The notes under the pieces were generated by a model. That model searched no databases. It was not told where the DNA came from and worked only from the letters and a program-made list of their open reading frames with translations. Positions 16,432 to 26,000 of a stretch of DNA of 64,000 nucleotides are shown here, piece after piece. The stretch comes from Bacteroidales bacterium (GTDB lineage Bacteria; Bacteroidota; Bacteroidia; Bacteroidales; Lentimicrobiaceae). The first letter of the stretch is position 1. Every line of letters starts with the position of its first letter. Location of the stretch: positions 62,001-126,000 of the forward strand of contig JADJEQ010000022.1 in NCBI GenBank assembly GCA_016709025.1. Reading direction: 5' to 3'. The translations under genes were made by a program, and so were the position numbers.

Positions 16432-17727
16432 ATGAAAGTATTCTGGTTTATCATCATTGTGTTTTTTAATTTTCTGCTGTTGGGATGCAAAACGGAAGAA
16501 ACCGAAGGGCCCCTTCCGGAAATTCAGATTACTAAACCGTCAGACAATCAGTCATTTGGATATTCTGATACAATCATCGTAAAAGCACAGATACATCATC
16601 AGCAAACCATTGATTATGTGCGTGTTGCGGTCGTTGATGATCAATCGTCCACGGTTCTGCCTGTTCAGATGTTTTATCCGGCAGATAAAGAGTTTAACCT
16701 GGAAACAACATTTATACTTGATAATCTGCTGCTTGAATCCGGACATCTTTCAATAAACGTTCGTGCCGGTTCTGCCAATGGTTTATCAAATGAGTGGATC
16801 GGTATTAATTATTCTACCGCAATGAAATCATTGAAATCACTTTTGGTTGTTACCAAAAGCGCGGGTTCAGGATTCACGGTCAGAGATATACTACCCGGTG
16901 GTGATGTGTCAGACCGGTTTTCATTTACCGGTGATTATTCAGGTAGCGCTGTTTGTTCGAAATATCAACAATTTTACAAGGCCGGATCGGTTATTGACAA
17001 CCTCAGTGCCTGGGATCTTAAAATAAACCAGATCAGTTGGTCGGTTCCATCTTTACCTGCCCCGCCATTACCCTATTTTACCGCTGTATACTCCGATAAC
17101 AGCGAAGTCTTTTATGCTTCGCGCGATGCCCTGATCTCAGGCTATTCAACATACGGAATCAATACATTTCGCGGCAAACAGTTTACCAATGGCTATTTCA
17201 CTTCAATTTTCCGTTACAAATCATGGTTAATAGCCTTCTTCGATACTTTTAATTCAGCATTCAATAAACTGGTTATTTTTAATTATCCGGGCGGAACTGT
17301 TTTCAGGGAAGCAGATTTGACCGGGACTGTTGTTTCGATGCATGATTCAGGAGAAGATGGTCTGTTTCTGTTTATCAACAACGACCAGTATTCGGCTGTT
17401 TTCAATTATAGTTTCGAGATGAATTCATTCATCAAACTGAAAGATTTTCCGCAGGGAAATATCAGTCGGGTCGCTATGCCTGACATACAGGATGCCTTTC
17501 TTGCTTTCACGGATGGTATATATTGGTACCGGCCGGCAACCGCCAGCCTGGTTGAAATTTTACCAATAGATCATGTCTCTGACCTGGCTTACGATCCAAT
17601 TTCGGGAGAATTATTTGTTACATATGGCAATATTGCTGAACGCTATATTCTGCCTGATTTTCAACCTTTTCAAAGCTGGTTATTGACCGACAGCATCGTT
17701 AACATACACCTGCTTTACAACAAATAG
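16432..17727 (+). CDS. Lipoprotein of unknown function, beta-rich
   Basis: A 431-residue protein from the ATG at 16432, selected because it begins a signal peptide with a lipobox (NFLLLGC, Cys about residue 19); an upstream ATG at 16402 would put ten extra residues before it. After the cysteine comes an acidic linker and an Ig-like segment (PEIQITKPSDNQSFGYSDTIIVKAQI, like DUF4625-type domains) of about 100 residues. The remainder is a set of repeated blade-like strands (FTAVYSDNSEVFYASRDALISGY, LFLFINNDQYSAVFNYSFEM) that suggest a beta-propeller. No catalytic motif is seen. It is followed by mnmD after one base, so the two are cotranscribed, though a shared role is not obvious. I cannot name the family. 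Confidence 0.7.
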   Translation: MKVFWFIIIVFFNFLLLGCKTEETEGPLPEIQITKPSDNQSFGYSDTIIVKAQIHHQQTIDYVRVAVVDDQSSTVLPVQMFYPADKEFNLETTFILDNLLLESGHLSINVRAGSANGLSNEWIGINYSTAMKSLKSLLVVTKSAGSGFTVRDILPGGDVSDRFSFTGDYSGSAVCSKYQQFYKAGSVIDNLSAWDLKINQISWSVPSLPAPPLPYFTAVYSDNSEVFYASRDALISGYSTYGINTFRGKQFTNGYFTSIFRYKSWLIAFFDTFNSAFNKLVIFNYPGGTVFREADLTGTVVSMHDSGEDGLFLFINNDQYSAVFNYSFEMNSFIKLKDFPQGNISRVAMPDIQDAFLAFTDGIYWYRPATASLVEILPIDHVSDLAYDPISGELFVTYGNIAERYILPDFQPFQSWLLTDSIVNIHLLYNK

Positions 17728-17728
17728 C

Positions 17729-18403
17729 ATGAAAACAGATCTTCCGGCTATATTGATCACCGAAGACGGTTCAAGTACCGTCTTTAGCCAGCAAACCGGT
17801 GAATATTATCATTCAGTGCACGGAGCAATTCAGGAATCAATGCATGTTTTTGTTGAGGCAGGATTGCGTCATATAGAATCAATTGAAGAAATCAGAATTC
17901 TGGAAGTTGGTTTTGGGACAGGGTTGAACTGTTTGCTTAGCCTGGCTGAAATTGCCAAAACAAAGACGAATGCAGCCTATTATGCTCTTGATCCATTTCC
18001 GCTTGACGAATCAATAGCAGTTGCATTGAATTACTGCCAGTTTCCGGGTCTGGGAGAATACCAGGATAATTTTAGTACAATGCACAGGATTTCAGAAGGT
18101 GAAGTAGCGATTACACCATTTTTTAAATTGATCAGAATTAAGCTCCGATTTGAGGAAGCCTGTCTTAGTCCGGACTTTTTCAATCTGGTTTATTTTGATG
18201 CATTTTCAGCAGAAGCCCAGCCTGAGTTGTGGACACCGGAAATATTCGGAAAGATCAGGACTAGTATGAAAGCAGGAGGAGTCCTTGTAACATATGCTGC
18301 AAAAGGATCAGTGCGCAGGGCACTTCAGGAGTCCGGTTTCTGCACCGAGCGTTTACCGGGCCCTCCGGGTAAACGTGAAATGCTGAGGGCTACTGCCAAT
18401 TAG
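17729..18403 (+). CDS. mnmD: tRNA 5-methylaminomethyl-2-thiouridine methyltransferase, MnmD
   Basis: A 224-residue stand-alone MnmD, the methyltransferase half of the MnmC activity. It methylates the nm5s2U34 intermediate in the wobble position of certain tRNAs using S-adenosylmethionine. Visible features: ITEDGSSTVFSQQTGEYYHSVHGAIQESMHVFVEAGL, the SAM-binding ILEVGFGTGLN loop (GFGTG at 61-65), the LVYFDAFSAEAQPELWTPE block with the family Asp, and the C-terminal GVLVTYAAKGSVRRAL plus LPGPPGKREMLRA. The FAD oxidase half found in gamma-proteobacterial MnmC is absent, as is normal in Bacteroidota. It starts one base after the preceding lipoprotein gene stops. Confidence 0.93.
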   Translation: MKTDLPAILITEDGSSTVFSQQTGEYYHSVHGAIQESMHVFVEAGLRHIESIEEIRILEVGFGTGLNCLLSLAEIAKTKTNAAYYALDPFPLDESIAVALNYCQFPGLGEYQDNFSTMHRISEGEVAITPFFKLIRIKLRFEEACLSPDFFNLVYFDAFSAEAQPELWTPEIFGKIRTSMKAGGVLVTYAAKGSVRRALQESGFCTERLPGPPGKREMLRATAN

Positions 18404-18435
18404 TCAGGCATCATTGGTCGATATCTGTGAAAGTC

Positions 18436-18459
18436 AACCTAAACCTTAACCACAACCTA
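18436..18459. repeat. Four-unit AACCTN-type hexamer tract at the 3' end of the acylphosphatase gene
   Basis: AACCTA, AACCTT, AACCAC and AACCTA stand in a row. They are of the same kind as the 24-unit array at 10814, and the last unit overlaps the stop codon of the acylphosphatase gene. Confidence 0.6.
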
Positions 18460-18741
18460 TTTTACCCTGAAATTGGAGTAATTCATTAATGTGCCTGGGA
18501 AATGCCTGACTTCCCTGACGATTGCCCTGGCTGAACCTTTTTGGCACCATCCGATAAACAGGTTAATCTGCTCTGAAGAACCTTCAGCTTCAATGTAAAC
18601 AGAGCCATCAGATTCGTTGGATACAAAGCCGCACAGGCCTATGGAGGCTGCTATCTGCTGAGCTGAATAACGGAACCCGACTCCCTGAACCCGACCATAC
18701 ACACGGATTATTTCATTGGATTTTTCCATCTGTTCAGGCAT
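18457..18741 (-). CDS. acyP: Acylphosphatase
   Basis: A 94-residue enzyme that hydrolyses acyl phosphates such as acetyl phosphate in the cytoplasm. The motif GRVQGVGFR sits at 16-24 with catalytic R24, and N42 in GFVSNESDGSV is the second catalytic residue. The rest (VYIEAEGSSEQINLFIGWCQKGS) follows the ferredoxin-like family plan at normal length. Its start overlaps the end of the upstream unknown gene by 8 bases, indicating translational coupling. Its stop lies inside a short hexamer tract. Confidence 0.95.
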   Translation of the reverse strand: MPEQMEKSNEIIRVYGRVQGVGFRYSAQQIAASIGLCGFVSNESDGSVYIEAEGSSEQINLFIGWCQKGSARAIVREVRHFPGTLMNYSNFRVK

Positions 18742-19303
18742 TTAATCTTTTGGTGATCAGATTGTTTACCAGTGTAAATAACTGATTTGGATTCAGGGTC
18801 CTCCAGTTGATTTCATTTAATTTACCACCGGTGGCCAGGTAATAATCAAGCCTGCCACGCTGAATTTCAGTAAGAATATGCTCCCTGAAGTTAATCATTG
18901 CAATCCATCCATCATTCAGTTCATCAAACCATTCCTGATAATATGAATCATCGTCTGCATGAAAATTGAGAACGTTTTCCCCAATCAATATGAATTTGTT
19001 TATTCCTTCGTCCATCAGGGCTTCGCCAATGTTGCGTTTGAGGAACATAATGTCGTTGTATAACAGATCATTCCACTCCCCTAATAATTCAAGTACGCAA
19101 AAACCGGTTTTATAATCGGCAAACAAAATTTTAATATATAGAGTTGCCGAGCCCATTTCATCCCATTGGGGATGGATGAAATAATTGTAAACAGAGTTGA
19201 TACATTGGGTCTCACTATATACCCTGCCAAAAAACGGCGATCTGGAATCTTCCGATGAGTCGTAGAGATGCCGCCAGGAATAATAGGGTTCAATATTCTG
19301 CAT
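18734..19303 (-). CDS. Conserved Bacteroidota protein of unknown function
   Basis: A 189-residue soluble protein. The ATG at 19303 opens MQNIEPYYSWRHLYDSSED; a TTG seven codons upstream (19324) is a weaker alternative. I recall close relatives throughout Bacteroidota with the blocks PFFGRVYSE, YNYFIHPQWDEMGSATLYIKIL, GEWNDLLYNDIMFLKR, KFILIGENVLNFHADDDSYYQEW and WIAMINFREH, but no named function. It has no signal peptide or membrane helix. High aromatic and acidic content (several Tyr, Trp, Asp and Glu in a row) is striking. It overlaps acyP by 8 bases, so the two are one transcription unit. Function not guessed. Confidence 0.8.
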   Translation of the reverse strand: MQNIEPYYSWRHLYDSSEDSRSPFFGRVYSETQCINSVYNYFIHPQWDEMGSATLYIKILFADYKTGFCVLELLGEWNDLLYNDIMFLKRNIGEALMDEGINKFILIGENVLNFHADDDSYYQEWFDELNDGWIAMINFREHILTEIQRGRLDYYLATGGKLNEINWRTLNPNQLFTLVNNLITKRLNA

Positions 19304-19375
19304 AATATGCGGATGAGTTGTCAAAACTCAATAAGTGAACAAATATTTTAATTGAATGATCAATAAGGATAAATT

Positions 19376-20122
19376 TCAGACTGAGAAATCAAAAGAGTTC
19401 TTTCGTGTCTTTTCATAAACCTTTTTGCTGAAGATAAAATATCGTGCTGGTTTGTGTGAAACACCCTTTTCCTTTTCGTTTATAGGCACCACGTAAGGCA
19501 TATTCGATACTTTTTTTCTGAAGTTTCTTTTATCCAGGCCCAGGCCGAGGATTACCTCGTAAAGTTTTTGCAGCTGGCTCAACGTGAATTTTGAGGGTAA
19601 TAATTCAAAGCCGATCGGGTTTGATCGCAACTCGGACCTCAGTGTCGTGAGTGCATCATCAAGAATTATTTTATGATCAAAAGCCAATTCTGAAATTTCG
19701 GCTACCGGGTGCCAGTGGGTATTGGGCTGCAAACAAAACTTATCAATTTTATCCTCATCTATATTGATCAATGAATAATAGGCTACTGTTACTACAACTT
19801 CCTCGGGATGTCCGATTGACCTGAGCCATTCCATGTCCCGGTCCAGGCGGTTGAGGCGGTTGGGTGTTCCTATTGCCGCAAATTGTTTCAGATATATGTT
19901 TTCAAGGCCGGTAAGTTCTTTTAACACCCTGGAAGCCGCAGTGTCAAGGTCTTCATCTTTTCTAACAAGGTCTCCGGGCAATTTCAGGTCATTATACTCA
20001 ACACCGTTATAGTCGAAATTACGCTTTAACAGAAGTACGTTCAATTTTCCGAAGTCAAAACCAAATACAACGCAGTCAACAGATACATGATAATTGAGCG
20101 TATTATTGTTATGGTCCGTCAT
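19376..20122 (-). CDS. NrtR/AraR-like transcriptional regulator with a degenerate Nudix domain
   Basis: A 248-residue protein from the ATG at 20122. A longer frame reaches 20284, but its extra residues look non-coding. The N-terminal Nudix domain (YHVSVDCVVFGFDFGKLNVLLLKR...) keeps LPGDLV, but the Nudix box is broken: at 65-73 it reads RVLKELTGL, where a catalytic box would be R-E-U-x-E-E-x-G-U, so two of the metal-binding glutamates are lost. The C-terminal 90 residues (SKFTLSQLQKLYEVILGLGLDKRNFRKKV) form the winged-helix domain that binds DNA in NrtR and in the arabinose regulator AraR of Bacteroides. It is divergent from a GH15-like gene, whose spacer holds a palindrome over a promoter start. 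It is probably a ligand-released repressor of that gene; the effector is unknown. Confidence 0.85.
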   Translation of the reverse strand: MTDHNNNTLNYHVSVDCVVFGFDFGKLNVLLLKRNFDYNGVEYNDLKLPGDLVRKDEDLDTAASRVLKELTGLENIYLKQFAAIGTPNRLNRLDRDMEWLRSIGHPEEVVVTVAYYSLINIDEDKIDKFCLQPNTHWHPVAEISELAFDHKIILDDALTTLRSELRSNPIGFELLPSKFTLSQLQKLYEVILGLGLDKRNFRKKVSNMPYVVPINEKEKGVSHKPARYFIFSKKVYEKTRKNSFDFSV

Positions 20123-20395
20123 TATGAGTATATTAAGTTTGAACAACCTGTGTAGTTCAGGGATCACCTTAAGGGAGAAATATCGGCAAATATACATTTT
20201 TATCAAAACATGCGGGCTGGTTAGTGTAAAAATGATATCAGCTGTTTTATGATTGACATTGATATTTTTTAGATATCCATTCACTTTGTTTTTAGTATTG
20301 AAAATTCATTCTTATAATGAAATGGTTGTAATATAATGAATATCATAACTATACAAAATGTTAGGGTTTTATTTTAATAACCAGACTAATTATTA

Positions 20396-20425
20396 TTTGA
20401 GGTAATTGAATATACAATATCTTTG
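20396..20425 (+). promoter_or_regulatory. Strong Bacteroidota promoter, TTTG-N18-TATCTTTG
   Basis: TTTG at 20396-20399 and TATCTTTG at 20418-20425 are 18 bases apart, the best two-part match to the Bacteroidota consensus in the window. It reads toward the GH15-like gene. The predicted start site (about 20430) falls at the edge of the palindrome at 20434. The leader to the ATG would be about 325 bases, long enough to carry further regulation. Confidence 0.65.
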
Positions 20426-20433
20426 TATCATTG

Positions 20434-20454
20434 TTAGTGTTTAAAGTACACTAA
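20434..20454. promoter_or_regulatory. 21-bp palindrome, likely operator for the Nudix-type regulator
   Basis: TTAGTGT (20434-20440), 7 bases, then ACACTAA (20448-20454): perfect 7-base arms. It lies 8 bases below the -7 box at 20418-20425, where a bound dimer would block initiation, and in the spacer beside an NrtR/AraR-like gene. TAGTGT...ACACTA-type sites are of the size and symmetry bound by this regulator class. Direct proof is lacking. Confidence 0.6.
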
Positions 20455-20756
20455 TTGGCGTCTGTCTGAAATTGGTCATAATTGGTTCAGATGGTTTTAG
20501 ATTCTTCCCGGTAATTGAATGTCGGTTCCAGCAATATATTATTTTTGCTGTTAAAAAGGTCTTGATTGTTTGGTTGTTTCCAACTTGTTAAATTCAGGAA
20601 AATATTTGGGATCCGGGACCTTTCTCATTTCCGGCCTGCTTTCTTACTAAATTTCTGATTATATAGATTAATTGTTCAGATTGATACCCCGAATTGAGTA
20701 ATCAAGGAAGAGTAAACCGCTTAACTCAGGTGAATTATTCTACCTATGAAAATTTC

Positions 20757-22628
20757 ATGACAATGGGACTAAAGTTCGGATTTGTGTTTGTTATTTCACT
20801 GCTTACCCTTAATTACGTAGCGGGAGGGACGTGGCCAGGCTCTGCTATCATAGGAAATGGTAGTCTTTGCGGGGTCTTCAGCGATGATTCAGCAATTACA
20901 TCAAAAGATGGTCTTCAGGGGCTCAGACATTTATATTTCAATAACTTCACAGCTGACTACATAAAATCTGCGGGCTTCGAGGTATTTAATTCCAATGGTA
21001 AAATAAACCCGGATAGTTGTTCAACAGGATTAGATAACTTTTTTACTGTGGGTTCCTCCTTTTTCAGGGATGAAAGGCAATTGTTTTCATGTTCAGCCAG
21101 GGCAGGAAATTTCGATGGATTGATTTTTCAGTGTTCCGGCTATGACAAGGAAACAGCCTGGCCGGTTTTTACTTTTAATTTCAGGGATATGGCTTCTCCC
21201 GATGGTCAGGTAAGACTTTCAGAAATCAGAGCGTTAAAAAACGGAAGTCTTTTAGTGAAGTGGTCAAACAATTTATTCTTTATCCTATTCTCCAATGCTG
21301 CTGTTGATATCTACAAAAAGAGCAATACCATTATTGAATTGCATTTTTCTCAGGATGTTTCCCAGCGGGTAGAAGTTAATATGATTGCAGGTAACGATGA
21401 AAAGAAACTAATCGAAAAGGCTGATAGCTTGAATTTTACCCAGGGTTTGTGGGCCGATTCTGAGAAGTTGTGGAATTCCTGGATTGCAAAAGGTCAGCTT
21501 CCGTTTCCTGCTGCAAAAGATTCGTCAGAGCTATTATACAATGAATCTTACAGCCGGAATATATATGCAACTTTCTGTACTAACCTTCATGGTCAGGTGC
21601 CTGCTGATTTGACGGGGCAGTTTCTTACCAACGGTTTACCACAACTCTACCCGCGTGATGCTATGATGGCTGCACGCGCATTGATGGATTGCGGTTATCC
21701 TGAGTCTGCTTCACACATCATCAGGTTTTGGGCAGATAAAAAGATTCCCCGAAAATCCCCCGGCGAATTTTTTGCGAGGTATGACGCATTCTGTAAGGCT
21801 GTGGATGCTGGCTCTGGTGCCCGGTTTGACGAACCTGAATGGGACGCTGGTGCCTACCTGATTTGTCTTTTACACGATTATTCGCTTCAATATGGTGAAT
21901 TGCTGGCCGATACCAGTGTAATTTTCGATCTGGCTGATTTCATGGTAAATTCAATTAACTCAAGCGGTCTTTTATACGAAGGTGGAATCGTGGAATGGAC
22001 CGGATATCATCCTTCAACAAACATGCTGGGTGCTGCCGGCCTGATGAGTGCTGCTGAAATAGCCACAAAATACGGACGGAATGATTTAAGCGCAAAATAT
22101 TCCCAAACGTGGAACATACTCGCAACGAACCTTTCCTCATTGTATGATACTATCCGCCAGTCGTATACTACCCGCCGCTACTGGGTTGATAAACCGGATG
22201 GGCTTTTCAGCATTTTCAGAATTAAAGGCAGGTTATATTATCAGTGGGATGTTACTGCTGTTTTTGGTGTATTGTGGGGATACCCCGACCATGATCTGAT
22301 GCGCAGCTCATATGATTATACCTGGGAAAAACTGTGTGTCGATGCAGGGGTCAGGTATTTCGAGACGGGTAATGGCGATTGGCTGGCGGGCCCGGGATCT
22401 GATTTATTTTTCTTTACCACGGCTGCTTATGCAGAATATGCTGTTAAACAGCATCTTCCGGGCCGGGCTGCAGCACATATCAATTGGATGATTGCTAATA
22501 GCAATATTTATGGGTTAATGCCTGAACGTATCTTTTCTGATTATTCCGGTTGCAGCGATGCATCTCCTTTAACCCGTAGTTGCGCCGAATTTGCAATAGC
22601 AGTTAAATGGTTTGCTGGATCAAGATGA
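20757..22628 (+). CDS. Exported GH15-like glycosidase (six-hairpin fold)
   Basis: About 623 residues. I chose the ATG at 20757 (20763 is as likely) because either opens a signal peptide (FGFVFVISLLTLNYVAGG); the longer frame begins with TTG at 20694. The N-terminal ~240 residues are beta-rich (GSAIIGNGSLCGVFSDD). The alpha/alpha barrel includes LTGQFLTNGLPQLYPRDAMMAARALMDCGYPESA, FDEPEWDAGAYLICLLHDYS, YYQWDVTAVFGVLWGYPDHD and GLMPERIFSDYSGC...TRSCAEFAIAV, matching the GH15-like clan GH-L plan, with Glu in MPERI near the usual base position. It likely cleaves an alpha-glucoside in the periplasm. A regulator and operator-like palindrome lie upstream, suggesting sugar-controlled expression. Substrate not predictable. 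Confidence 0.78.
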   Translation: MTMGLKFGFVFVISLLTLNYVAGGTWPGSAIIGNGSLCGVFSDDSAITSKDGLQGLRHLYFNNFTADYIKSAGFEVFNSNGKINPDSCSTGLDNFFTVGSSFFRDERQLFSCSARAGNFDGLIFQCSGYDKETAWPVFTFNFRDMASPDGQVRLSEIRALKNGSLLVKWSNNLFFILFSNAAVDIYKKSNTIIELHFSQDVSQRVEVNMIAGNDEKKLIEKADSLNFTQGLWADSEKLWNSWIAKGQLPFPAAKDSSELLYNESYSRNIYATFCTNLHGQVPADLTGQFLTNGLPQLYPRDAMMAARALMDCGYPESASHIIRFWADKKIPRKSPGEFFARYDAFCKAVDAGSGARFDEPEWDAGAYLICLLHDYSLQYGELLADTSVIFDLADFMVNSINSSGLLYEGGIVEWTGYHPSTNMLGAAGLMSAAEIATKYGRNDLSAKYSQTWNILATNLSSLYDTIRQSYTTRRYWVDKPDGLFSIFRIKGRLYYQWDVTAVFGVLWGYPDHDLMRSSYDYTWEKLCVDAGVRYFETGNGDWLAGPGSDLFFFTTAAYAEYAVKQHLPGRAAAHINWMIANSNIYGLMPERIFSDYSGCSDASPLTRSCAEFAIAVKWFAGSR

Positions 22629-23010
22629 TTCATCTATGCCCTTAAATGACGCCTGTATTTATACTCGGGTCGTGCAACATCATGTTGTGTCCCTGAACGA
22701 AAAGCTATTGCCCTGATGTACTTTTCCCGTATTTTGCATCGGACAATTAACCCAGTTACGGTTATAAATTGGGGAATAATTATCGTTGGAACAGGATTCA
22801 GGAATTTAAACGTGGGTTTTTAATTCATCATAGCAGGGACATGACATTTCGTGTCTTTACAATGATAAATTTTCCGGTCGCTTATTTGTAAATACAGGGA
22901 AGGGGAGGATGCGATAAATTCTCATTCTGTAATGCTTTTTTACTATCTATAACTATTCAAAAAAAAGACCGGCAACAAAAGCCGGTCTTTTTTTTAATAA
23001 TCGGGAAGGT
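22629..23010. other. Convergent spacer before the exported-protein island
   Basis: A 382-base spacer without an open frame. It contains a strong terminator at 22961-22993 and otherwise featureless AT-rich sequence. Confidence 0.55.
22961..22993 (-). terminator. Terminator of the 23.0-27.6 kb gene
   Basis: A 13-bp stem (22961-22973 with 22981-22993) with A-run/T-run flanks and a 7-base loop, starting 17 bases past the stop of the minus-strand gene. The A/T flanks make it able to work in both directions. Confidence 0.88.
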
Positions 23011-26000
23011 TTATCTCACAACGAAAACTTTGTTAACGATTCCATTGTCAAATATAGCCTGAAGTGTGTACATGCCAGAACTCAGCTGACCAACATAGAT
23101 ACCACTGCGTGAAATGTCAGAGGCTTTGATGTTCTCAATCACAACATTGCCGGTGGCATTGATGATTCTGATGGTATTCAGCTCCAACTGACTGTTGAAC
23201 TTCATATATAACCTGTCGCTGGTTGGGTTGGGGTAAAGAACGAATGAAGAAGCATTCGGCACAATATCAACGGTTCCAACGCATTCATCAACAGTAACAG
23301 TGTATTCTGCTGTACCTATACATCCGAACTCATCGGTAAAGGTGTATGTTAAAACGTATGTTCCGACACCGACTTCACCGGGAGAGAACATGTTGTTCTC
23401 AACACCTTGTCCTGAATAAACACCACCTACCGGTAAGCCGCCTGAAAGTTCTACAGCAGGCCAGTTGATGCAAAGTACAGGATATTCATAAGAAGGCCAG
23501 GTAACAACCGGAAGTGCATAAACCATAGCTTCAATGCTGTTTGAAGTAATTGGATTTGCAACTGTACAATAGAGACTGGAAGTAAAGATCAGGTTTACAA
23601 CATCATTATCCTGAGGAATATATGAGTAATCAGGACTGTTGGTTCCGGCATTGTTGCCGTTAACCTGCCACTGGTATACCGGATCATTTCCTCCATTTGA
23701 GGTTTCAGCCATGAAGTTCATCATTTCACCGGCACACAATCCGTTTTCTTCAACCTCAATGGTTGCAGTAACGGCTACTGTCGGGTTAACGATCATTTCA
23801 ACCGTATTGGATGTTGCCGGATTGTTGGATACACAGGTCAGACTTGATGTCATAACAACATATACTTCGTCTTCATCTTCCGGGAAATAGGAGAATGAGA
23901 AACTATTGGTTCCTGCATTCTGACCATTTACTTTCCACTGGTATGACGGAGTTCCACCGTTCACAGGGAAAGCGGTATAAACCACCTCAGTACCTTCACA
24001 TACATCGTTTGAACCGGCTACAATGCTCACACCTGCAGCAGCGCCCGGTGTAGTTATCATCGTTACTGTGTTCGAAGTAGCTGGGTTTCCTGTGGTACAG
24101 GTCAGATTCGACGTCAGCACTACATATACCTGATCATTGTTATTTGGGATGAAGGTGTAGGTTGCCTGGTTCGTTCCAACAGGGGATCCATTACGATACC
24201 ACTGGTAGGCAGGTGTGCCACCGTTCACCGGAGTTGCGGTGAATACTACAGTAGTTCCCTGACAAATATTGTTCTGGTCAGGAGCTACGGTTACACTAAC
24301 CGGTAACAAAGGGTTAACAACCATCGTTGTAGTACCTGATGTTGCGGGTGTTCCGGTTATACAGAACGAAATGCTCGAGGTCATAACAACATATACCTGG
24401 TCGCCATTATTTGGTGTAAAGGAATAAGTTGGCTGATTGGAGCCGACAGTTGATCCATTACGGTACCACTGGTAAGCAGGGGTAGTGCCTCCATTCACAG
24501 GAGTAGCTGTAAAGGTTACGATGGTTCCCTGGCAAACATTGTTCAGGTCAACTGAAGTGCTTACACTGGCCACCAGCGGAGGATAAACCGACATGGTTGT
24601 TACTGCTGATGTAGCTGGGCTGCCTGTTGCACAGGTAGCATCTGAAGTCAACACAACATAAACCTGATCATTGTTATTCGGAACAAAGGTATAGGTAGCC
24701 TGATTGGACCCAACAGGTGCACTGTTCAGGTACCATTGGTACACCGGAGTGCCACCATTAACCGGAGATGCAGTGAAAGTTACGCTAACACCCTGGCAAA
24801 CATTGTTCTGGTCTGGTGCTATGGTAACACTTACCGGAAGCAGCGGATTAACAACCATAGTCGTTGTTCCTGAAGTAGCCGGGCTGCCTGTTGCGCAGGT
24901 AGCATTTGAAGTCATCATTACATAAACCTGATCACCATTGTTTGGGACGAAGGTGTAAGTTGCCTGATTTGAGCCAACCGGTGAACTATTACGATACCAT
25001 TGGTAGGTTGGAGTTCCGCCGTTAACCGGGGTTGCAGTGAACATTACACTGGTTCCCTGGCAGACATTGTTCTGGTCTGGCGCAGCAGTAACACTTACTG
25101 GCAGCAACGGGTTTACAACCATGGTGGATGTATTTGAAGTTGCCGGTGATCCTGTAATACAGGCAGGAATGCTTGTAGTCATTACAACGTAAACCTGATC
25201 GCCGTTGTTTGGAGCATAGGTGTAAGTAGCCTGATCGGCACCAGTTGTTGATCCGTTGAGATACCACTGATATGAAGGTGTTGTTCCGCCATTTACCGGG
25301 CTTGCTGTAAAAGTAACACTAACACCCTGACAAACATTATTCTGATCAGGTGCAATGGTTACACTTGCTACAGCGGGTGGATAAACAACCATTGTAGTAG
25401 CATCAGAAATAGCCGGATTTCCGGTCAAGCATCCAGGCTGGTTTGATAACATTCCGACAATAACCTGATCGTTGTTATTTGCAATGAACGTATAGGTATC
25501 CTGGTTTGCACCGACGGGAGATCCATTGACGAACCATTGATATATCGGAGCAGGACCACCATTTACAGGAGTAGCTGTGAATGTGATGGTTGTTCCTTCG
25601 CATACATTGTTCTGGTCGGGTGTTGCTGATATACTGACCGGAATTAACGGATTAACAATCATTACGGTTGTTAACGATGTTGCAGGGTTTCCTGAAACAC
25701 AACTCAGATCGGATGTCATTACAACATATACTTCATCATTGTTTGCCGGCACAAAAGTGTAAGTAGCCTGGTTTAAGCCTGCAGGGGCTCCATTGAGATA
25801 CCACTGATAGGTCGGGGTTCCGCCATTTGTCGGAGTTGCAGTGAAGATAACACTGGTTCCGGCACATACATTGTTCAGATCAGGCATTGCTGTTACACTA
25901 ACAGGGAGCGGTGAATTTACTGTTACAGTTGTCGTTCCCGAAGTTGCAGGACTTGTCGAACCCGTACAGGTCAGATCTGAAGTCAGGATCACATAAACCG

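Noticed and set aside
20123..20284. 54-residue N-terminal extension of the Nudix regulator
   Set aside because: The Nudix domain begins right after the ATG at 20122; the extension has no family resemblance.
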